Assembly (NCBI RefSeq): GCF_947498015.1
Contig: NZ_CANMIR010000010.1
Span: 61,609 to 125,608 of the forward strand
DNA length: 64,000 nucleotides
Reading direction: 5' to 3'
Source of the DNA: an uncultured Neptuniibacter sp.
GTDB lineage: Bacteria > Pseudomonadota > Gammaproteobacteria > Pseudomonadales > Balneatricaceae
Positions 44,808 through 53,052 of this stretch are shown in pieces. The notes beneath the pieces are model-generated. The model worked only from the letters and a program-made list of their open reading frames with translations. It made no database searches and was not told the origin of the DNA. Both the position numbers and the translations under genes were made by a program. Each line of letters starts with the position of its first letter. The stretch's first letter is position 1.

Positions 44808-45944
44808 TCAGTAGTTTGACACGCTGTTCTGTTCGATAAATTCTGGCTCAACCCGGCGCCACATTTTGTAATAGCTCCAGAGGGTGTAGCAGAGAATAAT
44901 GGGCACGAACACCATCGCTACCCAGAACATGATCTCAAGGGTCAACTGACTGGAGGTGGCATCCCATAGAGTCAAACTACTTGCCAGACTCGTTGATGAG
45001 GGCATCACAAATGGAAACAGTGTGCTGCCAGCCAGTAGGATTATGCTGCTGATGCTCAGTGAACTGACCACGAATCCCCAACCCGGACGGTTGATCTTGG
45101 CCAGTAGGCTGACGCATAGAGGGAGGATCAAGCAGACACCTGCTAGTCCCCATAGCAGAGGATAGTGATCATAATTAGCAAACCAGTCTGCCGTTTTAAT
45201 GACGGTTTTACTCAATGGATTAGATCCGGCGTCCGAGAGGATTGGAGAGCTGATCGTGTATCCCTCAATACTGGTAACCATTATGGCCCCAGCCACCAGC
45301 ATTAACACACTTAGCAGGTATCCCAAACGATTTGCATAATGCTGAGCCCGAGCAACAACGGCACCTCCTGCTCGCATCTGCAGCCAGATAGCGCCATGTT
45401 GAGCCAGCATTACAACGCTCACGAGGCCGCAAATAAGTGCGAAGGGGTTTAGCAGCGCGAAGAATGAACCTGTGTAGGTCGGTCGGGTTAATTCGTCAAA
45501 CTGGAACGGTACGCCAAGAAACAGATTGCCAAAAGCAACTCCAAAGACCAGCGCGGGTATCAATGATCCCAGGCATAGTCCCAGATCCCAGCTCTTGCGC
45601 CAGCGCGGATTATCCATCTTACTGCGGTATTCAAAGCCGATCGGGCGGAAAAACAGCGCAAACAACACCAGCAGCATCGCCCAGTAAAAACCGGAGAAGG
45701 CGGTGGCATAAACTAACGGCCAGGCTGCAAAAATTGCCCCCCCAGCGGTAATAAACCAAACCTGATTACCATCCCAGTGGGGGCCGATTGTATTAATGAT
45801 CACACGACGTTCGGTGTCAGTTTTGCCAATCAACGGCAGGAGCATTGCGCTGCCCATATCAAACCCATCGGTGATCGCAAAACCGATCAGGAGAACGCCG
45901 ATCAGTAGCCACCAGATCAGACGAAGCGATTCATAATCAAACAT
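44808..45944 (-). CDS. cydB: Cytochrome bd ubiquinol oxidase subunit II
   Basis: 378-residue membrane protein with about eight to nine helices. N-terminus [19 protein letters not shown], then [10 protein letters not shown] with the conserved Asp, and [10 protein letters not shown]. The frame is open further upstream, but MFDYESLR is the conserved start and GAAGGAGC lies 8-9 bases ahead. Its start overlaps the cydA stop by 8 bases. With CydA it forms the high-affinity quinol oxidase. Confidence 0.95.
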   Translation of the reverse strand: MFDYESLRLIWWLLIGVLLIGFAITDGFDMGSAMLLPLIGKTDTERRVIINTIGPHWDGNQVWFITAGGAIFAAWPLVYATAFSGFYWAMLLVLFALFFRPIGFEYRSKMDNPRWRKSWDLGLCLGSLIPALVFGVAFGNLFLGVPFQFDELTRPTYTGSFFALLNPFALICGLVSVVMLAQHGAIWLQMRAGGAVVARAQHYANRLGYLLSVLMLVAGAIMVTSIEGYTISSPILSDAGSNPLSKTVIKTADWFANYDHYPLLWGLAGVCLILPLCVSLLAKINRPGWGFVVSSLSISSIILLAGSTLFPFVMPSSTSLASSLTLWDATSSQLTLEIMFWVAMVFVPIILCYTLWSYYKMWRRVEPEFIEQNSVSNY

Positions 45945-47508
45945 GTTGTACTGCTCCTTCTGCTTGTTCATTTGCGTAACGGCCAGTTGCCAGTGCGCTG
46001 GGGCCTTTTCTGATGTATTTCACCATCAGAAAGACTTCGACAATCAGGAATAGTGTGTAGAGGCTCACAAATCCTGTGATACTGAGCCAGAGGTCTGTTT
46101 CTGTCAGATTGGAAGTCGCGACATAAGTTGGCAGAATCTCACCAATGGCCCAGGGCTGGCGGCCAAACTCAGCAACAAACCAACCTGTTTCGCAGGCAAT
46201 CCATGGGAGTGGTAGGCAGAACAGAGCAAACTTCTGTAACCAGCGCGTCTGATGCTCTTTACGTTTAGCGGTGTAATAGAACGACAGTATAAAGAGTAGT
46301 AGCATGGTAAAACCTGAAGCTACCATCAGACGGAAGGTCCAGAACATAGGGGCTACCTGTGGAATCGTATCCTGAGCCGCGGCTTTGATCTGTTCCTCAG
46401 TGGCATCGACCACATTTGGAGTAAAACGTTTGAGCAGCAATCCGTAGCCGAGATCATCGCTGACGGTGAGGAATTCGCTGCGATGGGCGGGTGTATCTTC
46501 ACCGTTTCGCAGTTTCATCAGCAGATCGTATGCTTTGATGCCATTGCGTATTCTGAGCTCAGCGCGGTCGACTAAATCATTAATCCCCATGACCTCCTCA
46601 TCCAGAGATCGGGTAGCAATAAGGCCTAAAGCATAAGGGATCTTGATAGCCATATCAGTGGTATGCGTTTCCTGATTGGGTAATCCAACCAGCGTGAAGG
46701 GAGCTGGTGCAGGGTGGGTTTCCCACTCCGCTTCCATGGCTGCGAGTTTAACTTTCTGGACTTCACCGACTTCATAACCGCTCTCATCCCCAAGGACGAT
46801 GACAGACAGTGCTGAGGCAAGACCAAATGCTGACGCGATGGCGAATGAACGCCGTGCAAAGTCGATATCTTTCCTCTTCAGTAGATAAAGTGAACTGATC
46901 GCCAGAACAAAAATAGCCCCCGTGACATAGCCAGCAGAGACGGTATGTACAAATTTAACCTGAGCAACCGGATTGAAGATGACTTCAGAAAAACTGTCCA
47001 TCTCCATGCGCATTGTCTCAAAATTAAAGTATGCCCCGACCGGGTTCTGCATCCAGCCATTTGCGATCAGAATCCATAGTGCTGAGAAGTTGGAGCCGAT
47101 TGCTACCAACCAGGTCACACTAAGATGCTGAACTTTAGAGAGACGATCCCAACCGAAGAAAAACAGACCGATAAAGGTGGATTCCAGGAAGAATGCCATC
47201 AGCCCCTCGATCGCCAACGGTGCTCCAAAGATATCCCCGACATAGTGTGAGTAGTAAGCCCAGTTGGTACCAAATTGAAACTCCATGGTGAGACCGGTGG
47301 TCACACCCAGAGCGAAATTAATACCAAAGAGCTTACCCCAGAATCGGGTCATATCTTTGTATACCTGCTTATTGGTCATCACATAGACCGATTCCATAAT
47401 GGCCAGCAGGAAAGAGAGTCCCAGAGTGAGAGGGACAAATAGAAAGTGGTACATCGCGGTTAATGCAAATTGCCAGCGCGATAGCTCCACAACAGTTTCA
47501 GATACCAT
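45937..47508 (-). CDS. cydA: Cytochrome bd ubiquinol oxidase subunit I
   Basis: 523-residue catalytic subunit, same length as E. coli CydA, carrying haems b558, b595 and d. N-terminal [20 protein letters not shown] contains the b595-type His. The GRQPW motif ([16 protein letters not shown]) and a long Q loop (residues about 250-385) make it the L-type bd oxidase. Cytochrome bd is known to resist sulfide, cyanide and NO. AAAGG lies 8 bases upstream of the ATG. A -24/-12 promoter and TGTCA-type sites lie in the 257 bases upstream. Confidence 0.96.
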   Translation of the reverse strand: MVSETVVELSRWQFALTAMYHFLFVPLTLGLSFLLAIMESVYVMTNKQVYKDMTRFWGKLFGINFALGVTTGLTMEFQFGTNWAYYSHYVGDIFGAPLAIEGLMAFFLESTFIGLFFFGWDRLSKVQHLSVTWLVAIGSNFSALWILIANGWMQNPVGAYFNFETMRMEMDSFSEVIFNPVAQVKFVHTVSAGYVTGAIFVLAISSLYLLKRKDIDFARRSFAIASAFGLASALSVIVLGDESGYEVGEVQKVKLAAMEAEWETHPAPAPFTLVGLPNQETHTTDMAIKIPYALGLIATRSLDEEVMGINDLVDRAELRIRNGIKAYDLLMKLRNGEDTPAHRSEFLTVSDDLGYGLLLKRFTPNVVDATEEQIKAAAQDTIPQVAPMFWTFRLMVASGFTMLLLFILSFYYTAKRKEHQTRWLQKFALFCLPLPWIACETGWFVAEFGRQPWAIGEILPTYVATSNLTETDLWLSITGFVSLYTLFLIVEVFLMVKYIRKGPSALATGRYANEQAEGAVQHV

Positions 47509-47574
47509 ATCGCTTACCTTTAACTTCAGCTTTACAAGGCTGATCCATAAATGACGATTAGCTACAGGCAGTAT

Positions 47575-47590
47575 TGCAGGAGCTATGCCA
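47575..47590 (-). promoter_or_regulatory. Sigma-54 promoter upstream of cydA
   Basis: Minus-strand TGGCATAGCTCCTGCA has the GG and GC pairs at the exact -24/-12 spacing of the TGGCAYR-N4-TTGCW consensus, with one mismatch in the -12 block. Transcription would start near 47564, about 55 bases from the cydA ATG. Confidence 0.68.
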
Positions 47591-47670
47591 AAAACTTCTT
47601 GTTTTTAACTGTATGTTTTTATTAGGTTAATTGGATCGAACTGGTGGGGTTCAGACCGATCCGTCTTTAT

Positions 47671-47702
47671 ATTTGTCATAATTGTCACTATTAATGACAA
47701 AT
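47671..47702. promoter_or_regulatory. Candidate FisR enhancer site upstream of cydA
   Basis: ATTTGTCAT (47671-47679) and ATGACAAAT (47694-47702) are perfect inverted 9-bp arms, with a third half-site TTGTCAC between them. It lies 80-110 bases from the -24 element, normal enhancer distance, and shares TTGTCATRATTGTCAC with the regulator's own upstream region. Confidence 0.55.
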
Positions 47703-47765
47703 TTTGCTGTTGTGGCGGGCCCCGCAAAAGGAGTGCGGTAAACCATGCCAGGTTTGAACGGAGCG

Positions 47766-49079
47766 TTAGACCGGTGTATAGCCATGAAGCATGATGTCAT
47801 AGACCGGACGGATGAGAGATTTCTCCATAACCCAGGCTAGTTCGCTGACTGCAAGGGGATCAACGACCTCAAAGGGTAGGGCTGTCATCGGTTGCATACT
47901 GTAATCGAACTCCCAAAGCATGGCGTGACCAACATCCAGAATCATTGGGCAGGAGGTGTACCCTCCCCATGCGGCGGTGGGCTCCCGGCCTTCGATGAGG
48001 CTGCGGATGTTTTCTGCTACAACAGGGATTTGGGATTTGACGGAGGCCGCTGTTTTTCCGATAGGGGTCCCAACTGTATCACCAACGCCAAACACATTTG
48101 GATAGCGGGTGTGTTGCATGCTGTGTTTATCGACTTCCAGATACCCCTTAAATCTTACGTTATCAGCCAGTTCGGATTCACGAAGGCTCTTGACTGCACT
48201 CATGGGAGGAACTACATGGATAAACTCCCAATCCAGCGAACGGCTTTCGCCCTCCGAGTTACGGAAAGTGGCGGTTTTGGCAGCGGAATCGATGCCGATG
48301 AGGGTATGTTCGAAGTTGGCGTTGATCTTTCGGGTCTGCCAGATCTCTTTGAGACGTTCATTAAAGGCCTGAACTGAAAATAGGAAGGGTTCAGAGGTGA
48401 GGTATTCAAAATTAAAGGCATCACGGTTTCCCGCCTGACGTACAAAGAATTCAACTAGGTTAGTTGCTTTCATCGGCGCGCCAGCGCATTTCATTGCTCC
48501 TTGTGGGCGGGTAAAGAGTGCCTGCCCCCCCTTACTTTGAGCAAAAGCTAGCGCTTGTTTATGGCTAGTGATACCCGCCTCAGGGCTGTAATAGATACTG
48601 GCAATATTGTCCTGTCCGATCTGGGTTGTATCCAGTCCTTCAATTTTGTCGTATCGGAGTTCCAGGCCGGTTGCGACAATCAGGTAGTCATAGCTGAGGG
48701 TTTGTCCCTGGCGTGTCTTAACCTGGTTGCTATCAGGTTGGTACTCTACAACCTCATCGCTAAGCCAGTTTATCTCGTTGCTCAGATATTGTTGGTTGCT
48801 GCTTATAACATCCTCACGGGTTTTATACGCACCAGCCAGCAATAGGGTTTGGCCAGGTTGGTACCAATGGTGATTTCGCGGGTCGATCACCGTGATATTT
48901 GCCCCATTCAGATGGTGTAGCAGCTTATTCGCAATCCCGATGCCTGCGGCACCACCGCCACTGATGATGATATTTGCTTTGGTTTTTACTTTGCTCAGTT
49001 CCCAGGCTCCGCCGCCAACTGCGCTCGCGATACCTAAGGCTAGCCCCGCTTTGAGTACTCCTCTACGACTATTCGGCAT
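47766..49079 (-). CDS. sqr: Sulfide:quinone oxidoreductase (type II-like) with twin-arginine signal
   Basis: 437-residue flavoprotein that oxidises sulfide and passes electrons to the quinone pool. N-terminal Tat motif SRRGVLKAG plus a hydrophobic stretch (about residues 10-25). Dinucleotide-binding loop IIISGGGAAGIGIANKL. The two redox Cys are in the family motifs KCAGAPMK and GYTSCPMI, as in type II SQR. Second FAD motif in YPNVFGVGDTVGTPIGKT. The Tat signal suggests the folded FAD protein is exported and faces the periplasm. No persulfide dioxygenase or rhodanese gene is adjacent. It lies upstream of cydABX on the same strand but has its own -24/-12 promoter. Confidence 0.9.
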   Translation of the reverse strand: MPNSRRGVLKAGLALGIASAVGGGAWELSKVKTKANIIISGGGAAGIGIANKLLHHLNGANITVIDPRNHHWYQPGQTLLLAGAYKTREDVISSNQQYLSNEINWLSDEVVEYQPDSNQVKTRQGQTLSYDYLIVATGLELRYDKIEGLDTTQIGQDNIASIYYSPEAGITSHKQALAFAQSKGGQALFTRPQGAMKCAGAPMKATNLVEFFVRQAGNRDAFNFEYLTSEPFLFSVQAFNERLKEIWQTRKINANFEHTLIGIDSAAKTATFRNSEGESRSLDWEFIHVVPPMSAVKSLRESELADNVRFKGYLEVDKHSMQHTRYPNVFGVGDTVGTPIGKTAASVKSQIPVVAENIRSLIEGREPTAAWGGYTSCPMILDVGHAMLWEFDYSMQPMTALPFEVVDPLAVSELAWVMEKSLIRPVYDIMLHGYTPV

Positions 49080-49200
49080 TCATGTCACCCTGTGCTTTTT
49101 CAGACCACGATGGTCTAAATTAAAAAACATCCGAGCTCTATTATGGTTGTTACATTAAACCGGTTATCCGGTTGATACTCAGATGGCCTGAGAGGGGAGA

Positions 49201-49216
49201 AGCATAAAACACGCCA
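49201..49216 (-). promoter_or_regulatory. Sigma-54 promoter upstream of sqr
   Basis: Minus-strand TGGCGTGTTTTATGCT matches the TGGCAYR-N4-TTGCW pattern with invariant GG and GC at correct spacing. Start would be near 49190, about 110 bases before the sqr ATG. Confidence 0.65.
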
Positions 49217-49236
49217 ATATTAGTTATTGCTAATAT
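49217..49236. promoter_or_regulatory. Perfect inverted repeat directly upstream of the sqr -24 element
   Basis: ATATTAG-N6-CTAATAT, perfect 7-bp arms in the position of an operator. The AT-rich palindrome resembles sites of ArsR-type repressors such as the sulfur-responsive BigR/SqrR group; the identity of the binding protein is inference. Confidence 0.5.
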
Positions 49237-49313
49237 CTTGTCTTATCTGCTTGAAGTATTGAATATTTTTGGGAGATCTATCTATTTACGTAAAACGCAG
49301 TCGGCTTAATGTC

Positions 49314-49347
49314 TGCCAAAGATGACATTCTGTTGTCACCTTTGGCA
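49314..49347. promoter_or_regulatory. Long inverted repeat between uvrD and sqr
   Basis: TGCCAAAGATGACA / TGTCACCTTTGGCA, 14-bp arms with one mismatch and a 6-base loop. It contains TGACA-N6-TGTCA, the same arrangement as upstream of the fisR-like gene, about 100-130 bases from the sqr -24 element. It could alternatively be the uvrD transcription stop, but no T tract follows on the minus strand. Confidence 0.5.
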
Positions 49348-49381
49348 TTGTTTGAAAATGGGGCCCTATTTGATTTTGCTT

Positions 49382-51595
49382 TTATATTGCCTGTAGGTTG
49401 GCAAAGCCAACGACCAGCCACTTACTGCCCTCATCATCAAAGTTAACCTGGACACGTGCTTTTGCCCCGGAGCCTTCAAAGTTCAGCACGGTACCTTCCC
49501 CAAATTTACTATGCATCACGCGCTGACCGAGTGCGAGATTAGTGTCTGGAACATCGCTGCTACTCAGTGAGCTGTTGCCGAATAAGCTACTACCGCCGTT
49601 GTCGTTATAGCGGCTGGTGACCGGCCGGCTGACACTGGCATTAAGGCGAACCTCTTCGAGTAGTTCGTTAGGAATTTCGGCGATAAAGCGTGATGGACGG
49701 TTGTAGTTATCCTGACCATGCAGACGCCGGGATTCCGCATAGCTGATAAACAGTTTCTGCATCGCACGGGTGATACCTACGTAACAGAGACGACGTTCCT
49801 CTTCCAGTCGACCCGGTTCTTCAATCGACATCTTATGCGGGAACAGACCCTCTTCAACCCCAGCGAGAAACACCTGTGGAAACTCCAGACCCTTGGCGGA
49901 GTGGAGGGTCATCAGCTGGACGCTATCCTGATATTCATCGGCCTGAGCATCGCCTGCATCCAGGGCAGCCTGATCCAGAAAGGCGGAGAGAGGGGAGTTA
50001 AACTCCTCATCAAGAAACTCATCCCACTGACTATTAAACTGTTTCGCTGCTGTGACTAGCTCCTCCAGGTTTTCGATCCGGGACTGGGCCTTTTCACCCT
50101 TCTCCTTTTTATGGTGATCGATCAGTCCTGAGTGCTGAATGATATGTTCGGTCTGTTCATGAAGCAGGGTGTCTTCAGTATCCTGAGCCATCTGATTAAT
50201 CAGGTCGAGGAATGCCTGTAGGGCGTTGCTTGCTCTGGCTGGTAGACGTTTGAGCTCAACGATCTCATTTGATGCCCGCCACATTGAGATCCCCTGGCTT
50301 CGGGCATGCTCACGAATCACTTCAATGGTGCGGGTGCCGATACCTCGGGTGGGGACATTAATAACACGCTCCATCGAGGTGTCATCATCGCGATTACTGA
50401 GCAAGCGCAGGTAGGAGAGCGCATTTTTGATCTCAAGACGCTCATAGAAGCGCTGGCCGCCATAGATTCGGTAGGGAACACCACTACGAATCAGGGCTTC
50501 CTCAAGGACTCGGGACTGGGCGTTGGAGCGGTAGAGGATTGCGCACTCTTTACGAAGGTTACCCTCCTGAGCCCACTTCCCGATCTGGTCAACAATAAAG
50601 CGTGCTTCATCCTGCTCATTGAAGGCAGCATACAGAGAGATTGGCTCCCCTTCGCCCAGATCCGTATGTAGTTCTTTGCCTAAGCGGCCCTGGTTATTCC
50701 GAATGACCTCATTGGCAGCGCGCAAGATGGTTTCGGTGGAGCGGTAGTTCTGTTCCAGCTTGATCGTTTCTGTGCCGGGAAAGTGGACAGGTAGATTCTG
50801 GATGTTTTCAATCTTGGCGCCGCGCCAGCCATAGATCGACTGGTCATCATCACCAACAGCCATCAATTTGCGCTGACCGCCACACAACAGCTGCAGCCAG
50901 CCGTACTGAATGGTGTTGGTATCCTGGAATTCGTCGACGAGGATATAGCGAAACCGTTCCTGGTAGTGAGCCAGAAGGGAGGGGTTCTTATCTCTCAACA
51001 GCTCGAGCGAACGCAGAAGGAGCTCGCCAAAGTCGATCATACCGCCGCGCTCACAGGCCTGTTCATAGGCTTCGTACATCGCCAGCATCTGGCGGTCATT
51101 GAGATCATGACGTGGTTCGATATGTTTGGCGCGCAGCCCTTCATCTTTCTTGTCGTTGATATACCACTGGAACTGACGCGCCGGCCAGCGTTTGTCATCC
51201 AGATTCATCTCTTTTGCAAGACGTTTAATCAGCCGTAGTTGATCATCACTGTCCATAATCTGGAAGTTTTCAGGTAAACCTGCATCTTGCCAGTGTGCGC
51301 GTAGCAGTCGATGTGCCAAACCATGGAAGGTGCCGACCCACATCCCCTGCGGATTGATGCCGAGCAGCTCTTCTATTCGGCCGCGCATCTCTTTAGCGGC
51401 TTTATTGGTGAAGGTAACCGCCATAATCGAATAGGGAGAGAGCCCTTCGGTCTGAATTAACCAGGCGATACGGTGGACCAGCACACGGGTTTTACCGGAA
51501 CCAGCTCCGGCGAGTACTAGAAGGTTCTGTACCGGGGCGGTTACCGCTGTGCGTTGGGCATCGTTCAGCGAATCGATGATATGGGTTACGTCCAT
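49382..51595 (-). CDS. uvrD: DNA helicase II (UvrD)
   Basis: 737-residue superfamily 1A 3'-5' helicase for nucleotide excision and mismatch repair. Motif I GAGSGKTRVLVHRI, motif Ia AVTFTNKAAKEM, motif II DEFQDTN, motif III GDDDQSIYGWRGA, motif IV QNYRSTE, motifs V and VI TLHSAKGLEF and RLCYVGITRA. The C-terminus has the UvrD-specific tail LGQRVMHSKFGEGTVLNFEGSG. Standard length; stands alone between thrB and sqr on the minus strand. Confidence 0.96.
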   Translation of the reverse strand: MDVTHIIDSLNDAQRTAVTAPVQNLLVLAGAGSGKTRVLVHRIAWLIQTEGLSPYSIMAVTFTNKAAKEMRGRIEELLGINPQGMWVGTFHGLAHRLLRAHWQDAGLPENFQIMDSDDQLRLIKRLAKEMNLDDKRWPARQFQWYINDKKDEGLRAKHIEPRHDLNDRQMLAMYEAYEQACERGGMIDFGELLLRSLELLRDKNPSLLAHYQERFRYILVDEFQDTNTIQYGWLQLLCGGQRKLMAVGDDDQSIYGWRGAKIENIQNLPVHFPGTETIKLEQNYRSTETILRAANEVIRNNQGRLGKELHTDLGEGEPISLYAAFNEQDEARFIVDQIGKWAQEGNLRKECAILYRSNAQSRVLEEALIRSGVPYRIYGGQRFYERLEIKNALSYLRLLSNRDDDTSMERVINVPTRGIGTRTIEVIREHARSQGISMWRASNEIVELKRLPARASNALQAFLDLINQMAQDTEDTLLHEQTEHIIQHSGLIDHHKKEKGEKAQSRIENLEELVTAAKQFNSQWDEFLDEEFNSPLSAFLDQAALDAGDAQADEYQDSVQLMTLHSAKGLEFPQVFLAGVEEGLFPHKMSIEEPGRLEEERRLCYVGITRAMQKLFISYAESRRLHGQDNYNRPSRFIAEIPNELLEEVRLNASVSRPVTSRYNDNGGSSLFGNSSLSSSDVPDTNLALGQRVMHSKFGEGTVLNFEGSGAKARVQVNFDDEGSKWLVVGFANLQAI

Positions 51596-51680
51596 TGCTA
51601 CTCTTCAGTCACTGTATAAATAATCAGTGAGAGATTATAGCGAGAGTTAAGCAAAGAGGGCAGTGCTGATTTGTAAGGCA

Positions 51681-51702
51681 GGCTCCGATACCTGACGGAG
51701 CC
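51681..51702 (-). terminator. Stem-loop after thrB
   Basis: GGCTCCG / CGGAGCC lies 6 bases after the thrB stop. There is no T run after it on the minus strand, so it is a weak or factor-dependent terminator at best. Confidence 0.35.
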
Positions 51703-51707
51703 TATTT

Positions 51708-52664
51708 TTATGGCAGTGAGCTGGGGTTAAGGCGGCGGTAGTTCAGAATCTGCTTTAACTCATCCGGGTCCTTCAATTTCTGTTCGCTCTGCTCATCCAG
51801 CCAGGGGATCAGACGTGACAGCCAGAAGCGCATCGCTGCAGTACAGGTTAGAACCGGCCAGGCAGCATACTCATCGGTAGTGAACGGCCGCGCACTGGCA
51901 TAAGCTTCCAGCAGCGCTTTTTCGCGCAAAGGATCGATCGAACCATCGGCATTGCAACACCAGTCATTAGCAACGATGGCTAAGTCATAGAGTAGGAAGG
52001 CGGTGGCTGCATTGTATAGATCTAGTACAGCACTGACCTTCGTGCCCTGAAATAGCACGTTGTCATGGAAAAGATCCCCATGAATGGTGCCGACTTTAAT
52101 ATCCCCGGGGCATTCCCGAAGCTGATCAAAGCGGGCGACCTCCTCTCTTAAGATGGCAGCATCATCAGCAGGGAGTTTTGCGGCGATCAGTTCGCTTTCG
52201 CGGCGCCACCAGAAAACGCCCCGGTGCGCCTGCCGCTGCAGGTAAAAATTGTCTGCGGCAACATGAAACTCACCCAGGACTTTACCGATCGCCGCACAGT
52301 GTGCAGGGGTCAGTGATTGTTGCCCGACATGCTTGCCATAGAAACGAGGCTGTATAACGGCGGGACGATTTTTAAGTTTTTTAAGACCGATCCCATGTTT
52401 GTCTTTAATCGCGAAAGGCACTGCAATCTGCCTTTCCGAGAGCCACTGACAAAGCTCTACAAAGTAGGGAAGCTCCTCATAACTGAGTTCCTCAAACAGG
52501 GTCAGGACATACTCCCCCTGCTGACCCGCATTGTTGAGGGAGATGAAGTAGTTGGTGTTCTCTATGCCACCATCGATACCCTGATATCCTGCCAGCGTGC
52601 CCAGATCATAATCTGTAAGCAGCTGGTTCAGGTCGGCATCATTGAGTTGTGTATATACAGCCAA
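51708..52664 (-). CDS. thrB: Homoserine kinase, APH/choline-kinase-type
   Basis: 318-residue enzyme phosphorylating homoserine in threonine synthesis, of the protein-kinase-like (ThrB type 2) class found in pseudomonads, not the GHMP class. Features: GGIENTNYFI near the N-terminus, the catalytic HGDLFHDNVLF loop, and AVLDLYNAA with the metal-binding Asp. It follows the DUF2782 gene by 16 bases, the arrangement also seen next to polA in Pseudomonas. Confidence 0.92.
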   Translation of the reverse strand: MAVYTQLNDADLNQLLTDYDLGTLAGYQGIDGGIENTNYFISLNNAGQQGEYVLTLFEELSYEELPYFVELCQWLSERQIAVPFAIKDKHGIGLKKLKNRPAVIQPRFYGKHVGQQSLTPAHCAAIGKVLGEFHVAADNFYLQRQAHRGVFWWRRESELIAAKLPADDAAILREEVARFDQLRECPGDIKVGTIHGDLFHDNVLFQGTKVSAVLDLYNAATAFLLYDLAIVANDWCCNADGSIDPLREKALLEAYASARPFTTDEYAAWPVLTCTAAMRFWLSRLIPWLDEQSEQKLKDPDELKQILNYRRLNPSSLP

Positions 52665-52680
52665 AGTTAGTACTCAGTCT

Positions 52681-52959
52681 TTACCAGCGGAACAAAACCC
52701 ATTTTGGAATCAACATCTGTGACTCTTCATGTCGAATGAAGTCTCCTTCACCCGGTGCGGGTACCAGATAATACTCTTTACCGTTACGCGGTACGACTTT
52801 GATCTCCTTTAACTGGCCGTTGATGCGATATTCGTAATAGGTTTTATCGGCTTCGTGATGAATGGTGATTTGAGGTTCATTTTCATCAACCAGCGGAGGG
52901 ACCTCTGCCTGTGCCAGTGGTGTAATGACTAACAGAGCAGACAGCAGCAGCTTTTTCAT
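52681..52959 (-). CDS. DUF2782 exported small protein
   Basis: 92-residue protein with a cleavable signal peptide (MKKLLLSALLVITPLAQAEV). The mature part carries the DUF2782 pattern: EPQITIHHEADKTYYEYRING, cited as residues about 28-48, KVVPRNGKEYYLVP, and a final PKWVLFRW. Function unknown; probably periplasmic. Conserved in synteny with thrB and polA. AGGATT lies 5 bases upstream of the ATG. Confidence 0.88.
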   Translation of the reverse strand: MKKLLLSALLVITPLAQAEVPPLVDENEPQITIHHEADKTYYEYRINGQLKEIKVVPRNGKEYYLVPAPGEGDFIRHEESQMLIPKWVLFRW

Positions 52960-53052
52960 GGTTAATCCTTCTTTATTCGGTACTTTTCTTTTGGCGGCGA
53001 TGCTTATCGACTATGATCTGTTTCTCGAAGAATAACCAACCCGGATTCACAG

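Noticed and set aside
49314..49347. Inverted repeat considered only as the uvrD terminator
   Set aside because: No T tract follows on the minus strand, and it contains the TGACA-N6-TGTCA pattern also found near the regulator. I kept it as a candidate regulatory site, with the terminator as an alternative.
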